The position numbers and the translations under genes were made by a program. The notes under the pieces were generated by a model. The model saw nothing but the letters and a program-made list of their open reading frames with translations, did not search any database and was not told the origin of the DNA. From contig LFLA01000018.1 in NCBI GenBank assembly GCA_001542995.1, positions 161,501-225,500 of the forward strand: a DNA stretch of 64,000 nucleotides, written 5' to 3'. This stretch comes from Nitrospina sp. LS_NOB. Lineage in GTDB: Bacteria > Nitrospinota > Nitrospinia > Nitrospinales > VA-1. Positions within the stretch are counted from its first letter, which is position 1. Each line of letters begins with the position of its first letter. Below are positions 37,102 to 47,138 of the stretch, in pieces.

Positions 37102-38433
37102 ATGGGATTTAAAGCCTGGTTTCAATGCATCAACCTGGATTGCCAAAGCCGGTACGAACTGACCGACATCATCTATCGTTGCAGGGAGTGTGATGAACTT
37201 CTGGAAGTGCAACATGATATGGAGCAGCTAAAAAAACGATCTCCTGAAGAGTGGAGAGCCCTGCTTGAGAGCCGGTACCGGCGCAATGAATGGCCTTATG
37301 GCAGTTCCGTATGGGGCAAAAGGGAACTGGTGTGCCCGAATGTGGAAGACGAAAATATTGTCTCCACTTATGAAGGGGGCACTAACCTGTTCTGGGCCGA
37401 ACGGTTGGGCCAACAGATTGGCCTCAATGATCTATGGGTCAAACAGTGCGGCATGGCGCATACGGGGTCCTTCAAGGATTTGGGGATGACCGTGCTGGTC
37501 TCCATGGTCAAGCAAATGATTTCTTCCGGGAAAAATATCAGGGCGGTGGCCTGTGCCTCAACCGGGGATACCTCAGCCGCGCTGGCCGCATATTGCGCCG
37601 TAGCCGGAATTCCTGCCATTGTTTTCTTACCCAAAAATAAAGTCTCGTTGACACAGTTGATTCAACCCATCACGCACGGTGTCCTCACTTTGTCTTTGGA
37701 TACTGATTTTGATGGATGCATGAAACTGGTTCAGGAGGTTTGCCAGAAAAACGATATCTATCTGGCAAACTCAATGAATTCCCTGAGAATCGAAGGCCAA
37801 AAAACCATCAGTTTCGAGTTGGTCCAGCAGTTCAACTGGGAAGTGCCAGATTTTGTAATCGTCCCCGGTGGCAATCTGGGGAATGTCAGCGCTATCGGCA
37901 AAGGATTCCAGATGTTCCATGACCTGGGGCTGATCGATAAGCTCCCGCGTCTGGTTTGTGCCCAGGCACAACAGGCCGATCCTCTTTACCGCAGTTATAT
38001 AAAAGGATTCGAATCATTTGAGTCTGTCCAGGCGAAAACGACCTTGGCAAGTGCCATTCAAATTGGAGATCCGGTCAGTTATAAAAAAGCCATTCGTGCT
38101 CTCCAGGCTTTTGATGGCATCGTCGAAGAGGCGACCGAAAGTGAGTTGGCTTATGCAGTGGGTAGGGCCAATAAAACAGGACTGCTCTGTTGTCCGCATA
38201 CCGGGGTGGCTCTCGCCGTTCTTGAGAAACTGACTCAGCGTGGGGAAATTAAGAAAAAGGATAAGGTAGTGGTGATCTCCACCGCGAACGGATTGAAGTT
38301 CACCGATTTTCTTTTCAAATACCACACGGATCAATTGAAGGGAATTCAGTCGGAGCACGCCTTCTCCCCGATCGAACTGGATGCAGACTATGAACAGATT
38401 AAAAAAGCAATTTTGGATAAAATAGAAGTATGA
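37102..38433 (+). CDS. thrC: Threonine synthase
   Basis: 443 residues. It converts O-phosphohomoserine to threonine with PLP. The N-terminal zinc-ribbon-like part (CINLDC, YRCREC) is typical of the longer ThrC type. The PLP lysine is in [10 protein letters not shown], and the phosphate loop is [10 protein letters not shown]. thrB is not in the cluster. It follows hom by 2 bases, and its stop overlaps the next start in an ATGA. Confidence 0.94.
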   Translation: MGFKAWFQCINLDCQSRYELTDIIYRCRECDELLEVQHDMEQLKKRSPEEWRALLESRYRRNEWPYGSSVWGKRELVCPNVEDENIVSTYEGGTNLFWAERLGQQIGLNDLWVKQCGMAHTGSFKDLGMTVLVSMVKQMISSGKNIRAVACASTGDTSAALAAYCAVAGIPAIVFLPKNKVSLTQLIQPITHGVLTLSLDTDFDGCMKLVQEVCQKNDIYLANSMNSLRIEGQKTISFELVQQFNWEVPDFVIVPGGNLGNVSAIGKGFQMFHDLGLIDKLPRLVCAQAQQADPLYRSYIKGFESFESVQAKTTLASAIQIGDPVSYKKAIRALQAFDGIVEEATESELAYAVGRANKTGLLCCPHTGVALAVLEKLTQRGEIKKKDKVVVISTANGLKFTDFLFKYHTDQLKGIQSEHAFSPIELDADYEQIKKAILDKIEV

Positions 38434-39128
38434 TCTTTCCCCATTTTAAACGGGTTTTGTTTCTGATCGTTTTCATGGCGCATTCCCCCGTTGAAGTGGA
38501 GTCTGTGGCTATGCAGGCTTTGATTCCGGCCGGTGAATACAATTTGGGGAGTCTTTACTGCGAAGAAGAGCAGGGTAACGCCGACTGGTGTAGCGATGAG
38601 GTTCCCCACAAGGTGAAACTCGATGTTTTCTGGATCGATAAATATGAGGTCACTAATGCCGATTACCGGGAATGCTTCATTGCCGGAGTTTGCGAACCAT
38701 CGGTATTGCATGAGGACCGCCCGCAAGACTTTAATAAACCCCACCAACCGGCGTTGTTTGTGAACTGGGAAGACGCCAGAACCTATTGTTCCTGGCGTGG
38801 AGGAAACCTCCCGAGCGAGGCGCAATGGGAGGCAGCGGCCGAAGGCAAAAGACTGGGTGGTGCCCATTATGACCAACCTTATGGAACGGGTGCTCCAGAA
38901 AAAATTGGTAAGTTTGAGGCCAATTCTTACGGTCTCTACGATATGATGGGCAATGCCTATGAATGGACTTTGAGCTGGTACAGTGAAGGGTCCGAAAAAA
39001 ACAGGGTGGTGCGGGGTGGATCGTGGAGCTCTCCCAGCCATTTTTTAAGAACCTCTGATCGGGTCAAAAAAGATCCCGAATTGAGATACAGCGATGTTGG
39101 ATTTCGCTGTGTGAAGCCCACTCGGTGA
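38430..39128 (+). CDS. FGE-sulfatase-fold (SUMF1-like) protein, probably periplasmic
   Basis: 232 residues. An N-terminal hydrophobic segment (about 4-22) suggests export. FGE-fold landmarks are [51 protein letters not shown] and a C-terminal VGFRC. No sulfatase is nearby, and the copper-binding cysteine pair of true FGE is not obvious, so it is more likely a structural or ergothioneine/EgtB-like relative of unknown role. It is translationally coupled to thrC by a 4-base overlap, which is unexpected for its predicted location. Confidence 0.85.
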   Translation: MIFPHFKRVLFLIVFMAHSPVEVESVAMQALIPAGEYNLGSLYCEEEQGNADWCSDEVPHKVKLDVFWIDKYEVTNADYRECFIAGVCEPSVLHEDRPQDFNKPHQPALFVNWEDARTYCSWRGGNLPSEAQWEAAAEGKRLGGAHYDQPYGTGAPEKIGKFEANSYGLYDMMGNAYEWTLSWYSEGSEKNRVVRGGSWSSPSHFLRTSDRVKKDPELRYSDVGFRCVKPTR

Positions 39129-39230
39129 GGAACCAATAAGAAATAACTGTTTCAGGCGAGCAAAGAGTTTTGGCGGCTCAACGGGTCGTTGCTATATTCT
39201 CACCGGGCATGGCCCGGTAGAAAGGGAGTT

Positions 39231-40184
39231 ATGCCGGATATTAAGAATGTTGTCATCGTCGGTTCGGGGCCTGCCGGGCATACCGCCGCAATTTATTCTG
39301 CCAGGGCCAATCTCAGCCCTTTTATGTTTGAAGGTTATGTCATGGGGGGTTCCGCTGGGGGACAGTTGACCACCACCACGGATGTCGAAAACTATCCCGG
39401 ATTCCCCGAAGGGGTTGAAGGGCCGGAACTGATGCAGTTGTTCCGCAAACAGTCCGAGCGTTTTGGCACCGAAATGGTTCAGGAAGATGTTATCTCGGCC
39501 GATTTCAGTAAACGGCCTTTTGTTTTGAAATCCGAGAACCGTGAAGTGCTAGCGCATTCGGTGATCATTTCCACCGGCGCGACAGCAAAAAGGATGGGTG
39601 TTCCCAATGAAGAAAAAATGTGGAACAACGGCATGTCGGCCTGCGCGGTTTGTGATGGTGCGCTTCCCATGTTCCGCAACCAGCCGCTGATGGTCATTGG
39701 GGGAGGGGACACCGCAGTAGAAGAAGCCACCTATCTGGCCAAGTTTGGTTCGGTGGTTTATCTGGTACACCGGCGCGACCAACTCAGAGCTTCCAAGATC
39801 ATGCAGGAGAGAGCTCTTAAACATCCCAAACTGGAAATCCTCTGGGACACAGTGCTCGAAGACGCCATCGGCGAGGATTTTTTGACCGGGGCTCGTCTGA
39901 AAAACGTCAAGACCCATGAAGTGCGGGAGATGGAAGTCGCAGGTCTTTTTTATGCCATCGGTCACACTCCCAACACGTCCATCTTCAACGGGCAGTTAGA
40001 TCTGGACAATGCAGGTTACATCAAACTGAAACTGGGAACCCAGGAAACCAATATAGAAGGCGTCTTTGCCGCTGGTGATGTGCATGACCATAAATACAGG
40101 CAGGCCGTCACCGCTGCAGGTACCGGTTGTGCTGCATCTTTGGAGGCTGAGCGCTGGCTCGCCGAAAAGGGATTGGCGGGGTAG
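39231..40184 (+). CDS. trxB: Thioredoxin reductase
   Basis: 317 residues from ATG 39231, preceded by AAAGGGAG. FAD motif is VIVGSGPAGHTAAIYSARAN, redox pair CAVCDGA, NADPH motif VIGGGDTAVEEATYL, and the C-terminal FAD contact is GVFAAGDVHDHKYRQA. It keeps thioredoxins reduced in the cytoplasm. A GC-rich inverted repeat (ACCGGGC-ATG-GCCCGGT, 39202-39218) lies in its leader. Confidence 0.95.
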   Translation: MPDIKNVVIVGSGPAGHTAAIYSARANLSPFMFEGYVMGGSAGGQLTTTTDVENYPGFPEGVEGPELMQLFRKQSERFGTEMVQEDVISADFSKRPFVLKSENREVLAHSVIISTGATAKRMGVPNEEKMWNNGMSACAVCDGALPMFRNQPLMVIGGGDTAVEEATYLAKFGSVVYLVHRRDQLRASKIMQERALKHPKLEILWDTVLEDAIGEDFLTGARLKNVKTHEVREMEVAGLFYAIGHTPNTSIFNGQLDLDNAGYIKLKLGTQETNIEGVFAAGDVHDHKYRQAVTAAGTGCAASLEAERWLAEKGLAG

Positions 40185-40196
40185 GGTCTCTGAATT

Positions 40197-41204
40197 TTGA
40201 ATACTGAGCGGATTCGAAAAATCCTTGAAAAGGTCATTGAGCACCGGGACTATTCGCTGAGGATTGATCAATCAGAAGATGATCCCTTGGTCGAGTTGAT
40301 CAACACCGTGCTGGCAGAAACAGAAAAGCGCGGTACCAAAATTGAACTTCATAAAAAATCCCTCCAGGATCAGGTTGCTGTACGTACGGCAGATCTGGAA
40401 AAATCTAATCAGCGGTTGGTTCTCGATAAACGCGAAGCCGAAACTTTCAGCTTGAGTAAATCCGTCTTTCTCGCCAACCTCAGCCATGAACTGAGGACTC
40501 CTCTCAACCACATCATTGGTTACAGTGAAATGATTCAGGAAGAACATGGTTTGGATGATCTGGTCGTCGATTTAAGGAAAATCCGCGAGTCCAGCAATCA
40601 GTTGATGAAGTGGGTCGAAGAAATTATAGACCTGTCCAAAATCGAAATGGGGCGCTCTGAATTGGAGCATCAGTTGTTTTCTATTACCGATTTGGTGAAC
40701 GAAGTGGTGGAAAAAATCAGGCCGGATGTTGAAAAAGTGGGAAATATCTTGACCGTTGACCTTGCTGATTCGCTGGGAGAGTTGATGGGTGACCGGGAGA
40801 GGGTGGAACGGGTCTTATTCAATCTTTTAGAGAACGCCGTTACCAAAAACGGAAAGATATCGCTTAAAGCGAGTCGAGAAACAGTGGGAGAAACGGACTG
40901 GCTGACTTTTGTAGTGCAGGACAATGGTGCGGGCATAAGCCCGAAGATTTTGGAAAACCTGTTTAAAGGTTTCACCCAAGCGGATGAAACGCTTTCAAGC
41001 GGATTCGGTGCCGACGCGTTGATGCTGGCCATCACCCACAGACTGGTTCTGGTGATGGGAGGAAACCTGAATGGGGGAAGCGAGTTGGGGGCTGGTTCCA
41101 CCTTCACCCTACGCCTGCCCGCCGACATGAAATTACATTTAGAGAAACCGCATGTGGTGAGAGCCACCAACCTCTTTATCCGTGATATCCTGAACTTGAA
41201 GTGA
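40197..41204 (+). CDS. Soluble orphan sensor histidine kinase with degenerate G2 box
   Basis: 335 residues from TTG 40197. No membrane segment. The N-terminal helical part (about 1-80) is coiled-coil-like (LEKSNQRLVLDKREAETFSL). The HisKA H-box is FLANLSHELRTPLNHI (His97). The ATPase domain has N-box LLENAVTKNGK, G1 DNGAGI and F-box LFKGFTQ, but the G2 lid reads GFGADALMLAI instead of GxGLGLAI. It lacks a cognate regulator beside it. It starts 12 bases after trxB, so it is probably in that operon. Confidence 0.88.
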   Translation: MNTERIRKILEKVIEHRDYSLRIDQSEDDPLVELINTVLAETEKRGTKIELHKKSLQDQVAVRTADLEKSNQRLVLDKREAETFSLSKSVFLANLSHELRTPLNHIIGYSEMIQEEHGLDDLVVDLRKIRESSNQLMKWVEEIIDLSKIEMGRSELEHQLFSITDLVNEVVEKIRPDVEKVGNILTVDLADSLGELMGDRERVERVLFNLLENAVTKNGKISLKASRETVGETDWLTFVVQDNGAGISPKILENLFKGFTQADETLSSGFGADALMLAITHRLVLVMGGNLNGGSELGAGSTFTLRLPADMKLHLEKPHVVRATNLFIRDILNLK

Positions 41205-41244
41205 CCGCCATAAGTCTGGTATAAGCTTATGACTGTCTGGCTTA

Positions 41245-41436
41245 TTAATGATGGTTGATCAATAAGCCTGCGCTCCTCTTTTTTCTTACCGGCTTGGAAG
41301 AACTTTTCTTCGGGTAGATACTCAGACTCTCTTCCGATCGTTGAAACATCATCCAGTGCCGGTCGTGCAGCTCCTGGGGAGAGATGGTCTGTTTAATATT
41401 TCCGAAAGCATCTAAAATTCTCGTTTCGTAGAACAT
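41245..41436 (-). CDS. Small basic protein, unknown
   Basis: 63 residues. The first half is well-formed (MFYETRILDAFGNIKQTISP, then QELHDRHWMMFQRSEE) and the tail is Lys/Ser/Arg-rich (KKSSSKPVRKKR). GGGGGG lies 9 bases before the ATG. There is no signal or membrane segment. The AT-rich divergent region upstream suits a promoter. It is probably a genuine small gene, though I know no family for it. Confidence 0.55.
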   Translation of the reverse strand: MFYETRILDAFGNIKQTISPQELHDRHWMMFQRSEESLSIYPKKSSSKPVRKKRSAGLLINHH

Positions 41437-41695
41437 GTGGCACCCCCCATTAAAAGGTAAGTGGTTATGTGTCTAAGTAATAAATTTATATTAACAGAAG
41501 TTGTTAATTTGTCAAGCGTTTAAGTTGCTGGTCTAATTAGTATTTATTTTTCAATTAGTTAGATTATATTTTTTAGTAATGTTTCTTAAGGATTGATTCG
41601 CATTGGTTTTAAGTAAAATGGCCAATCCATTTTATTATCAAGGTATGCGGGGCAGAAGTCGTTTTCAGGAATCCTGATTTGAAAGGTAACTACAA

Positions 41696-42277
41696 ATGAT
41701 TCATAAAGATTTTTTGCCAACGCGACAGGCAATAGCTGTTAATTTCACTCAATGGGTTTTGGTAGGACTGATTTTAATGTGTTCCGCCAACATGGCCTTT
41801 TCGGAAACCGCCAGGGAAATAGATGTGAGCGTGGATATCACTCTGGAGCGTTTTAATAAGGAAATTCCAGGTGCCGAGAGCTTCATCAAAAAAGCCAAAG
41901 GTGTTCTGATTTTTCCCCAGGTTATCAAAGTCGGATTTGGCATTGGCGGAGAATATGGTGAAGGGGCTTTGCAAATTGGTGGTAAGACTGTCGATTATTA
42001 CAGTACGATGGCCGCTTCAATTGGGTTTCAGTTCGGTGCCCAGGCAAAATCCATCGTTTTGGTATTTACTAAAGAGGATGCTTTGAAGGCTTTTAGAAAG
42101 AGTGATGGCTGGAAAGCCGGAGTGGATGGATCTGTGGCATTGATCAATCTGGGTATGGGGGATTCTCTGGACACCATCAATGTTGAGGATCCTATTGTCG
42201 CATTTATATTTGGCCAGAAAGGTCTGATGTATAATTTGACCTTGGAAGGGTCTAAGTTCAGTAAACTGGAAAGATAA
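41696..42277 (+). CDS. SYLF-domain (Ysc84/DUF500) lipid-binding protein, exported
   Basis: 193 residues with an N-terminal signal-like segment (about 15-36, ending ANMAFSE). The SYLF domain follows: FIKKAKGVLIFPQVIKVGFG, GGEYGEGAL, YYSTMAASIGFQFG, AQAKSIVLVFTKEDAL. Bacterial members are periplasmic or lipid-associated and mostly uncharacterised. AAAGG precedes the start. A 260-base AT-rich gap upstream (41437-41695) separates it from the small gene. pgi follows 21 bases later. Confidence 0.9.
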   Translation: MIHKDFLPTRQAIAVNFTQWVLVGLILMCSANMAFSETAREIDVSVDITLERFNKEIPGAESFIKKAKGVLIFPQVIKVGFGIGGEYGEGALQIGGKTVDYYSTMAASIGFQFGAQAKSIVLVFTKEDALKAFRKSDGWKAGVDGSVALINLGMGDSLDTINVEDPIVAFIFGQKGLMYNLTLEGSKFSKLER

Positions 42278-42298
42278 ACAGGATTTCATACATCTAGC

Positions 42299-43594
42299 AT
42301 GTCAAACCTTTCCCTTGATTGCGAAAACCTGAAGCCCTTTGTTTCCGACCTGGAGGTCAATGACTTACAGCCGCAAGTTAACCTATGCCATGATGAGTTA
42401 GAGGATGGGTCTGGTCAGGGCTCGGACTATCTGGGCTGGATGCGCCTGCCTTCTTGCTTTTCCGATTCGGCTGAGATTGATTCCGCAGCAGACACCATTC
42501 GCAATTCATGTGATGTTTTTATCGTTGTGGGGATCGGCGGGTCTTATCTGGGAGCCCGGGCCGGGATTTCCTACCTGAACTCTTCTTTTTCTAATCAGTT
42601 GCAGGGTGGGCCGGAAATATATTTTGCCGGACAGAATATCAGTTCCGATTACCATGCCGACCTTTTCGACCTGATAGAGGGCCGCGATGTTTGTCTCAAC
42701 GTGATCTCCAAGTCGGGCACCACCACCGAACCGGCTGTTGCCTTCCGCCTGCTAAAGCAGATGATGGAAAAAAAATATGGAGCTAACGGGGCTCGGAACC
42801 GGATAGTCGTCACCACTGATTCCAGCCGAGGAGCTCTTAAAAGTCTTGCCGATGAATTGGGGTATAGGACTTTTGTGATTCCGGATGATGTGGGAGGCCG
42901 ATATTCAGTATTAACTCCTGTGGGGCTTTTTCCCATGGCGGTGGCGGGGATCAATATTAAGGAATTGATGGAGGGAGCCCGTCAGGGTGAAAAATTATAT
43001 TCGAAGCCCTCTCTGGATCAAAACGATGCTTACTATTATGCTGTGATGCGTCAGTTGCTCTACCAGAAGGGAAAAACCACTGAAATTCTTGCAACCTTCC
43101 AACCCGCTTTTCATTATCTCGCGGATTGGTGGAAACAATTGGCCGGTGAAAGCGAGGGCAAGGATCTGAAAGGGATTTTCCCCTCGTCGGTGGAGTTTAC
43201 CTCCGACCTTCATTCCATGGGTCAATGGATTCAAGAGGGCAATCGCAATATTTTTGAGACTTTTTTAATTCTCGAGTCCTCCCGGCGGCAGTTGAAAATA
43301 CCCACTTTTAAAAATGATGCGGACGGTTTAAACTACCTCGCTGGTGAAACGCTCGATACGGTTAATGAGAAAGCATGGCTAGGAACGGCAAGTGCTCATA
43401 AGGAGGGAGGCGTTCCCAACATGACCCTTAAAATTAAAGATCGTTCGCCATACTCTTTGGGCCAGGTTTTTTATTTTTTTGAAAGGGCGGTGGCAATGAC
43501 CGGCTATCTGAATGGAGTGAATCCTTTTGATCAGCCGGGTGTTGAGTTTTATAAGAAAAATATGTTCAAGCTTTTGGGGAAACCCGGGTTTTAG
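42299..43594 (+). CDS. pgi: Glucose-6-phosphate isomerase
   Basis: 431 residues, of the shorter bacterial type. VVGIGGSYLGARAG and SKSGTTTEPAVAFRL are the sugar-phosphate loops. PDDVGGRYSVLTPVGLFP and QPGVEFYK near the C-terminus are conserved. It interconverts glucose- and fructose-6-phosphate. It begins the pgi-tal-glk sugar-phosphate group. Confidence 0.96.
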   Translation: MSNLSLDCENLKPFVSDLEVNDLQPQVNLCHDELEDGSGQGSDYLGWMRLPSCFSDSAEIDSAADTIRNSCDVFIVVGIGGSYLGARAGISYLNSSFSNQLQGGPEIYFAGQNISSDYHADLFDLIEGRDVCLNVISKSGTTTEPAVAFRLLKQMMEKKYGANGARNRIVVTTDSSRGALKSLADELGYRTFVIPDDVGGRYSVLTPVGLFPMAVAGINIKELMEGARQGEKLYSKPSLDQNDAYYYAVMRQLLYQKGKTTEILATFQPAFHYLADWWKQLAGESEGKDLKGIFPSSVEFTSDLHSMGQWIQEGNRNIFETFLILESSRRQLKIPTFKNDADGLNYLAGETLDTVNEKAWLGTASAHKEGGVPNMTLKIKDRSPYSLGQVFYFFERAVAMTGYLNGVNPFDQPGVEFYKKNMFKLLGKPGF

Positions 43595-43607
43595 AGAGGA
43601 TAACGAT

Positions 43608-44852
43608 ATGGATACTGTGAGCCAAAAGCTGGAAGAGGTTCTGCATAGGCTGGCTTTTGAAAAGATTGAAGGGGAGTCACCCCGGAGCGAATCTGATCCT
43701 TTATTAGCCAGATTGAAAGCCCTTGGCAGTGAGGTTTGGATTGACACCGGTGAGTTGGAGAAAGCCAAAGAGATATGGAAAAACGAACTCACGGCTTTGA
43801 CCACCAATAACACCTTGGCAAACCAGGTGGTGCAAAGTGGGATCATGGATAAGGTCATTGAAGACACCATCCAAAAAATTCGGCAGGAAGGGCTGGAGTT
43901 GTCTGAAGAGGAAATGATTTTGGAGGTGGGTTTTGTGATCAATTGCAAGATTGCCCTGCGCCTGGTTCAGGCTTTCAAGGTGAAAGTCAGTGTCGAATTG
44001 TACCCGGCCGTGTCCCGAAATATAGAGCGCACCCTTCATTTTGGTCGCCGATATTACAAGGTTTGCCCGGAATATTTTACTGTTAAAGTACCCCTGACTC
44101 CTGAAGGGTATCTGGCGGTTCGCACTTTAAGACAGGAAGGAGTTCCCATTAATTTTACTTTGGGATTTTCGGTCCGGCAAAACTATCTGGCAGCGCGTTT
44201 GGCCAATCCTGATTTTGTGAACGTGTTTTTGGGCAGGTTGAATCAAGTGGTGATGGACCATAAAGCCGGAACGGGAGAACTGGTGGGTGAAAAAGTGACG
44301 TTGGCGACCCAACAAGCGTTGCGGTTAGCGCGGGATAACCACAAAGATGTGGGATCACGATTGATTGCCGCCAGTATAAGAAACGGCGAACAGGTGGCTT
44401 TTCTGGCCGGGCTGGATGTGTTGACCATTCCTCCTAAGGCTATGAAAGAGTTTCAGGAATCCGGAAAATCCTCTGAGCAGGTGGAGTCTCATATTAATGA
44501 TCCTATTGAACCGGGGATTGATCCGCAACACGCACTTGCAAAGCGTTTTCCAGAGCTCTGGCAACTGTCTGACGAGTTCAAAGATTTTGTGAATGCTCTG
44601 ATTGACACACCGGAACTGGATTCCATGCAGGGAAAGGAACTGGCTGGAATTGCGCGTGATCGAGGAGTTAACCTGTTTCATCCTTTCAGCGATGACGATT
44701 TAAAGAAAATCCAAGATCATGGGAAAATTCCTGACTTGTCGGCTTGGCCCGAATCTGTTGCGCTGGATGACTTGATGACGCAATCGGCGTTACAGTCTTT
44801 CACCAAAGACCAGAATGCGCTGGACGAGCGCATCCGTTCGTTTCTCAGATGA
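43608..44852 (+). CDS. tal: Transaldolase, long form
   Basis: 414 residues from ATG 43608 (GAGAGG upstream). The frame extends back into pgi, but that part is not family-like. Core motifs: WIDTGELEKAKEIW, LTTNNTL (usual TTNPSL), SVELYPAVSRN, and TVKVPLTPEG with the Schiff-base Lys160. Normal bacterial transaldolases are about 220-320 residues. The extra C-terminal 100 or so residues contain LAKRFPELWQLSDEFKDFV. The 3' end overlaps glk by 4 bases. It links pentose-phosphate and glycolytic pools. Confidence 0.9.
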   Translation: MDTVSQKLEEVLHRLAFEKIEGESPRSESDPLLARLKALGSEVWIDTGELEKAKEIWKNELTALTTNNTLANQVVQSGIMDKVIEDTIQKIRQEGLELSEEEMILEVGFVINCKIALRLVQAFKVKVSVELYPAVSRNIERTLHFGRRYYKVCPEYFTVKVPLTPEGYLAVRTLRQEGVPINFTLGFSVRQNYLAARLANPDFVNVFLGRLNQVVMDHKAGTGELVGEKVTLATQQALRLARDNHKDVGSRLIAASIRNGEQVAFLAGLDVLTIPPKAMKEFQESGKSSEQVESHINDPIEPGIDPQHALAKRFPELWQLSDEFKDFVNALIDTPELDSMQGKELAGIARDRGVNLFHPFSDDDLKKIQDHGKIPDLSAWPESVALDDLMTQSALQSFTKDQNALDERIRSFLR

Positions 44853-45781
44853 TACTGGCGGGGGATATCGGGGGAACCAAGGTCAACCTGGCTCTTTTTG
44901 ATGGCAGAACACGGATAACGGAAAAGCGTTACGAGAGCCGGGACTTTTCCAGTATTGAGAAGGTACTGGACGATTTTTTAAAGAACAACGATTCAAAGGT
45001 TGAGAAAGCCTGCTTTGGCGTAGCCGGTCGTGTCATTGACGGAAAATGCCAGTTGACCAACCTTTCCTGGCAGGTTGAGGCAGAGCGCTTAAGGGAAAAT
45101 TTAGGCGTGGATGCGGTCTGGTTGATCAACGATTTGGCCGCGATGGCATATGCGATTCCTTTATTGGGTTCAGAATCCTTTGAGATCATTCAAGCCGGAA
45201 CCCCTGTAAATGAAGCAAGAATATCGGTGGTTTCAGCGGGCACGGGTTTGGGACAGGCCTTTCTGGTGCCTGAGAAAAATGGCAAATATATTGTTATGGA
45301 TTCCGAGGGAGGACATTGTGATTTTTCTCCCCGGAATGAATTGGAAGCGGAGCTTTTATTTTTTCTGCAAAAAAAATATTCCAGGGTCAGCATAGAGCGC
45401 GTATTATCAGGGTCCGGCTTGTTGGATATTTATGGATTTTTCAAGACGGCGGAACATGAGATTGTCGATTCTCCTGCTACTATCGTTGAAAGAGCCCTCG
45501 CAAAAACTTCTCCGGTTTGTGAGAAAACTATAAAACTATTTATTTCCCTGTATGGAGCCTTGGCAGGAAATTTAGCGTTGCAATATTTATCAGATGGCGG
45601 GGTTTATCTTGGCGGAGGCATTGCTCCGAAGATCGTACCCTTGTTACAAGAAGGGGAATTTATGGAGGCGTTTCTTTCCAAGGGCAGGTTCGAAAAGTAT
45701 CTTTTGGAAACCCCTGTGAAAGTGGTGATGGATGAATATGCTCCTTTGCTGGGGGCTGCCCAATATGCCCTTGTTTCGTGA
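44849..45781 (+). CDS. glk: Glucokinase
   Basis: 310 residues of the Glk (PF02685) family: MILAGDIGGTKVNLALFDG for phosphate binding, AGRVIDGKCQLTNLSWQVEA, LINDLAAMAYAIP and GTGLGQAFLVPE. It phosphorylates glucose with ATP. The start codon overlaps the tal stop (ATGA), so translation is coupled. Confidence 0.95.
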   Translation: MILAGDIGGTKVNLALFDGRTRITEKRYESRDFSSIEKVLDDFLKNNDSKVEKACFGVAGRVIDGKCQLTNLSWQVEAERLRENLGVDAVWLINDLAAMAYAIPLLGSESFEIIQAGTPVNEARISVVSAGTGLGQAFLVPEKNGKYIVMDSEGGHCDFSPRNELEAELLFFLQKKYSRVSIERVLSGSGLLDIYGFFKTAEHEIVDSPATIVERALAKTSPVCEKTIKLFISLYGALAGNLALQYLSDGGVYLGGGIAPKIVPLLQEGEFMEAFLSKGRFEKYLLETPVKVVMDEYAPLLGAAQYALVS

Positions 45782-45844
45782 ATTGACCATTGTTTGAATT
45801 CGGGATTACTACCGGAATTCTTTAACTTGGAAAAGAAAGCAGTT

Positions 45845-47050
45845 ATGGCAACTAAATTTAAGAAAATTGTATTGGCCTACTCAGGTGGACTGGATACCTC
45901 CGTCATTATCAAATGGCTTAAGGAAAAATATGATTGTGAAATCATCGCTTTTGCTGCTGATGTGGGGCAGGGTCAGGAATTGGAACTGGTCAGGGAGAAG
46001 GCCCTGGCAACCGGAGCCAGCAAGGTTTATATCGAAGACCTGCGGGAAGAATTTATTAGGGATTTTGTCTTTCCTATGCTTCGGGCCAATGCGTTTTATG
46101 AACACAATTATCTTTTGGGAACCGCCATTGCCCGGCCCTTGATTTCCAAAGAGCAGATACGAATTGCCAACTTGGAAGGGGCAGATGGGGTGTCGCATGG
46201 TTCGACGGGTAAGGGCAACGACCAGGTTCGTTTTGAGCTGGCTTACCACACGCTCAATCCCGAAATAAAGATTATTTCCCCCTGGCGTGAATGGGATCTT
46301 AATTCCAGGACGGCATTGATCGATTATGCAGTGACGCACGGGATTTCCGTTCCTGTCACTAAGGCCAAGCCCTATAGCACGGATCGTAATTTGTTTCATA
46401 TTAGCTATGAGGGAGGGGTGTTGGAAGATCCGTGGTATGAGCCGCATGATGATATGTTTTTGTTGTCAGTGACCCCTGAAGCGGCCCCCGATAAGCCCAC
46501 CACCATAGAGATTGCTTACGAGCAGGGAAATCCTGTTTCCATAAACGGAAAGAAAATGAGCCCGGCATCTTTGCTGGAGCGTCTAAACCAGTATGGTGGG
46601 GAAAACGGAATAGGTCGTATTGATATTGTGGAGAACCGCTTTGTCGGGATGAAGTCACGCGGGGTCTATGAAACCCCGGGTGGAACGATTCTGCATGAAG
46701 CTCATCGGGCAGTTGAATCTGTTACCCTGGACCGGGAAGTCGCTTTTCTCCGCGATTCTTTGATTCCCTCCTACGCCAGGATGATCTACAACGGTTTCTG
46801 GTTTTCTCCCGAAAGGGAGCTACTCCAGCAAACTATGGACCATGCTCAGGCCAATGTTACTGGCGAAGTCAGGCTGAAACTGTATAAGGGCAACTGCATT
46901 GTTATAGGCCGAAAGGCTGAAAAATCGCTATACAACCAGAATATTGCCAGTTTCGAAGAGAGTCATGGTTACAGCCAGGATGATGCGGAAGGATTCATAA
47001 AACTCAACGCCCTGCGTTTAAAGCTCTATGCGGAAACCTTTAACCGTTGA
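45845..47050 (+). CDS. argG: Argininosuccinate synthase
   Basis: 401 residues from ATG 45845. It joins citrulline and aspartate using ATP. The PP-loop is [35 protein letters not shown] and [15 protein letters not shown] are intact. The frame is open from 45794, but the segment before the ATG is not family-like. It stands 63 bases after glk; argH is not seen. Confidence 0.97.
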   Translation: MATKFKKIVLAYSGGLDTSVIIKWLKEKYDCEIIAFAADVGQGQELELVREKALATGASKVYIEDLREEFIRDFVFPMLRANAFYEHNYLLGTAIARPLISKEQIRIANLEGADGVSHGSTGKGNDQVRFELAYHTLNPEIKIISPWREWDLNSRTALIDYAVTHGISVPVTKAKPYSTDRNLFHISYEGGVLEDPWYEPHDDMFLLSVTPEAAPDKPTTIEIAYEQGNPVSINGKKMSPASLLERLNQYGGENGIGRIDIVENRFVGMKSRGVYETPGGTILHEAHRAVESVTLDREVAFLRDSLIPSYARMIYNGFWFSPERELLQQTMDHAQANVTGEVRLKLYKGNCIVIGRKAEKSLYNQNIASFEESHGYSQDDAEGFIKLNALRLKLYAETFNR

Positions 47051-47102
47051 TGTGGCTCATCCAGGCTAGTCTTCATTTCGCAAAAGTTTTCATGAACCTT
47101 TA

Positions 47103-47132
47103 TTGATTTACAGGTAAGAATGGCGATAAAAT
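47103..47132 (+). promoter_or_regulatory. Possible sigma-70 promoter, near-leaderless
   Basis: TTGATT (47103-47108), 18-base spacer, TAAAAT (47127-47132). The transcript would start at or next to the ATG at 47139, giving almost no leader. Both boxes are two bases or fewer from consensus; still a weak call. Confidence 0.3.
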
Positions 47133-47138
47133 CTTAGT

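Noticed and set aside
39170-39200. Possible sigma-54 promoter before trxB
   Set aside because: The TGGC and TTGC elements are spaced too far apart for a -24/-12 promoter.
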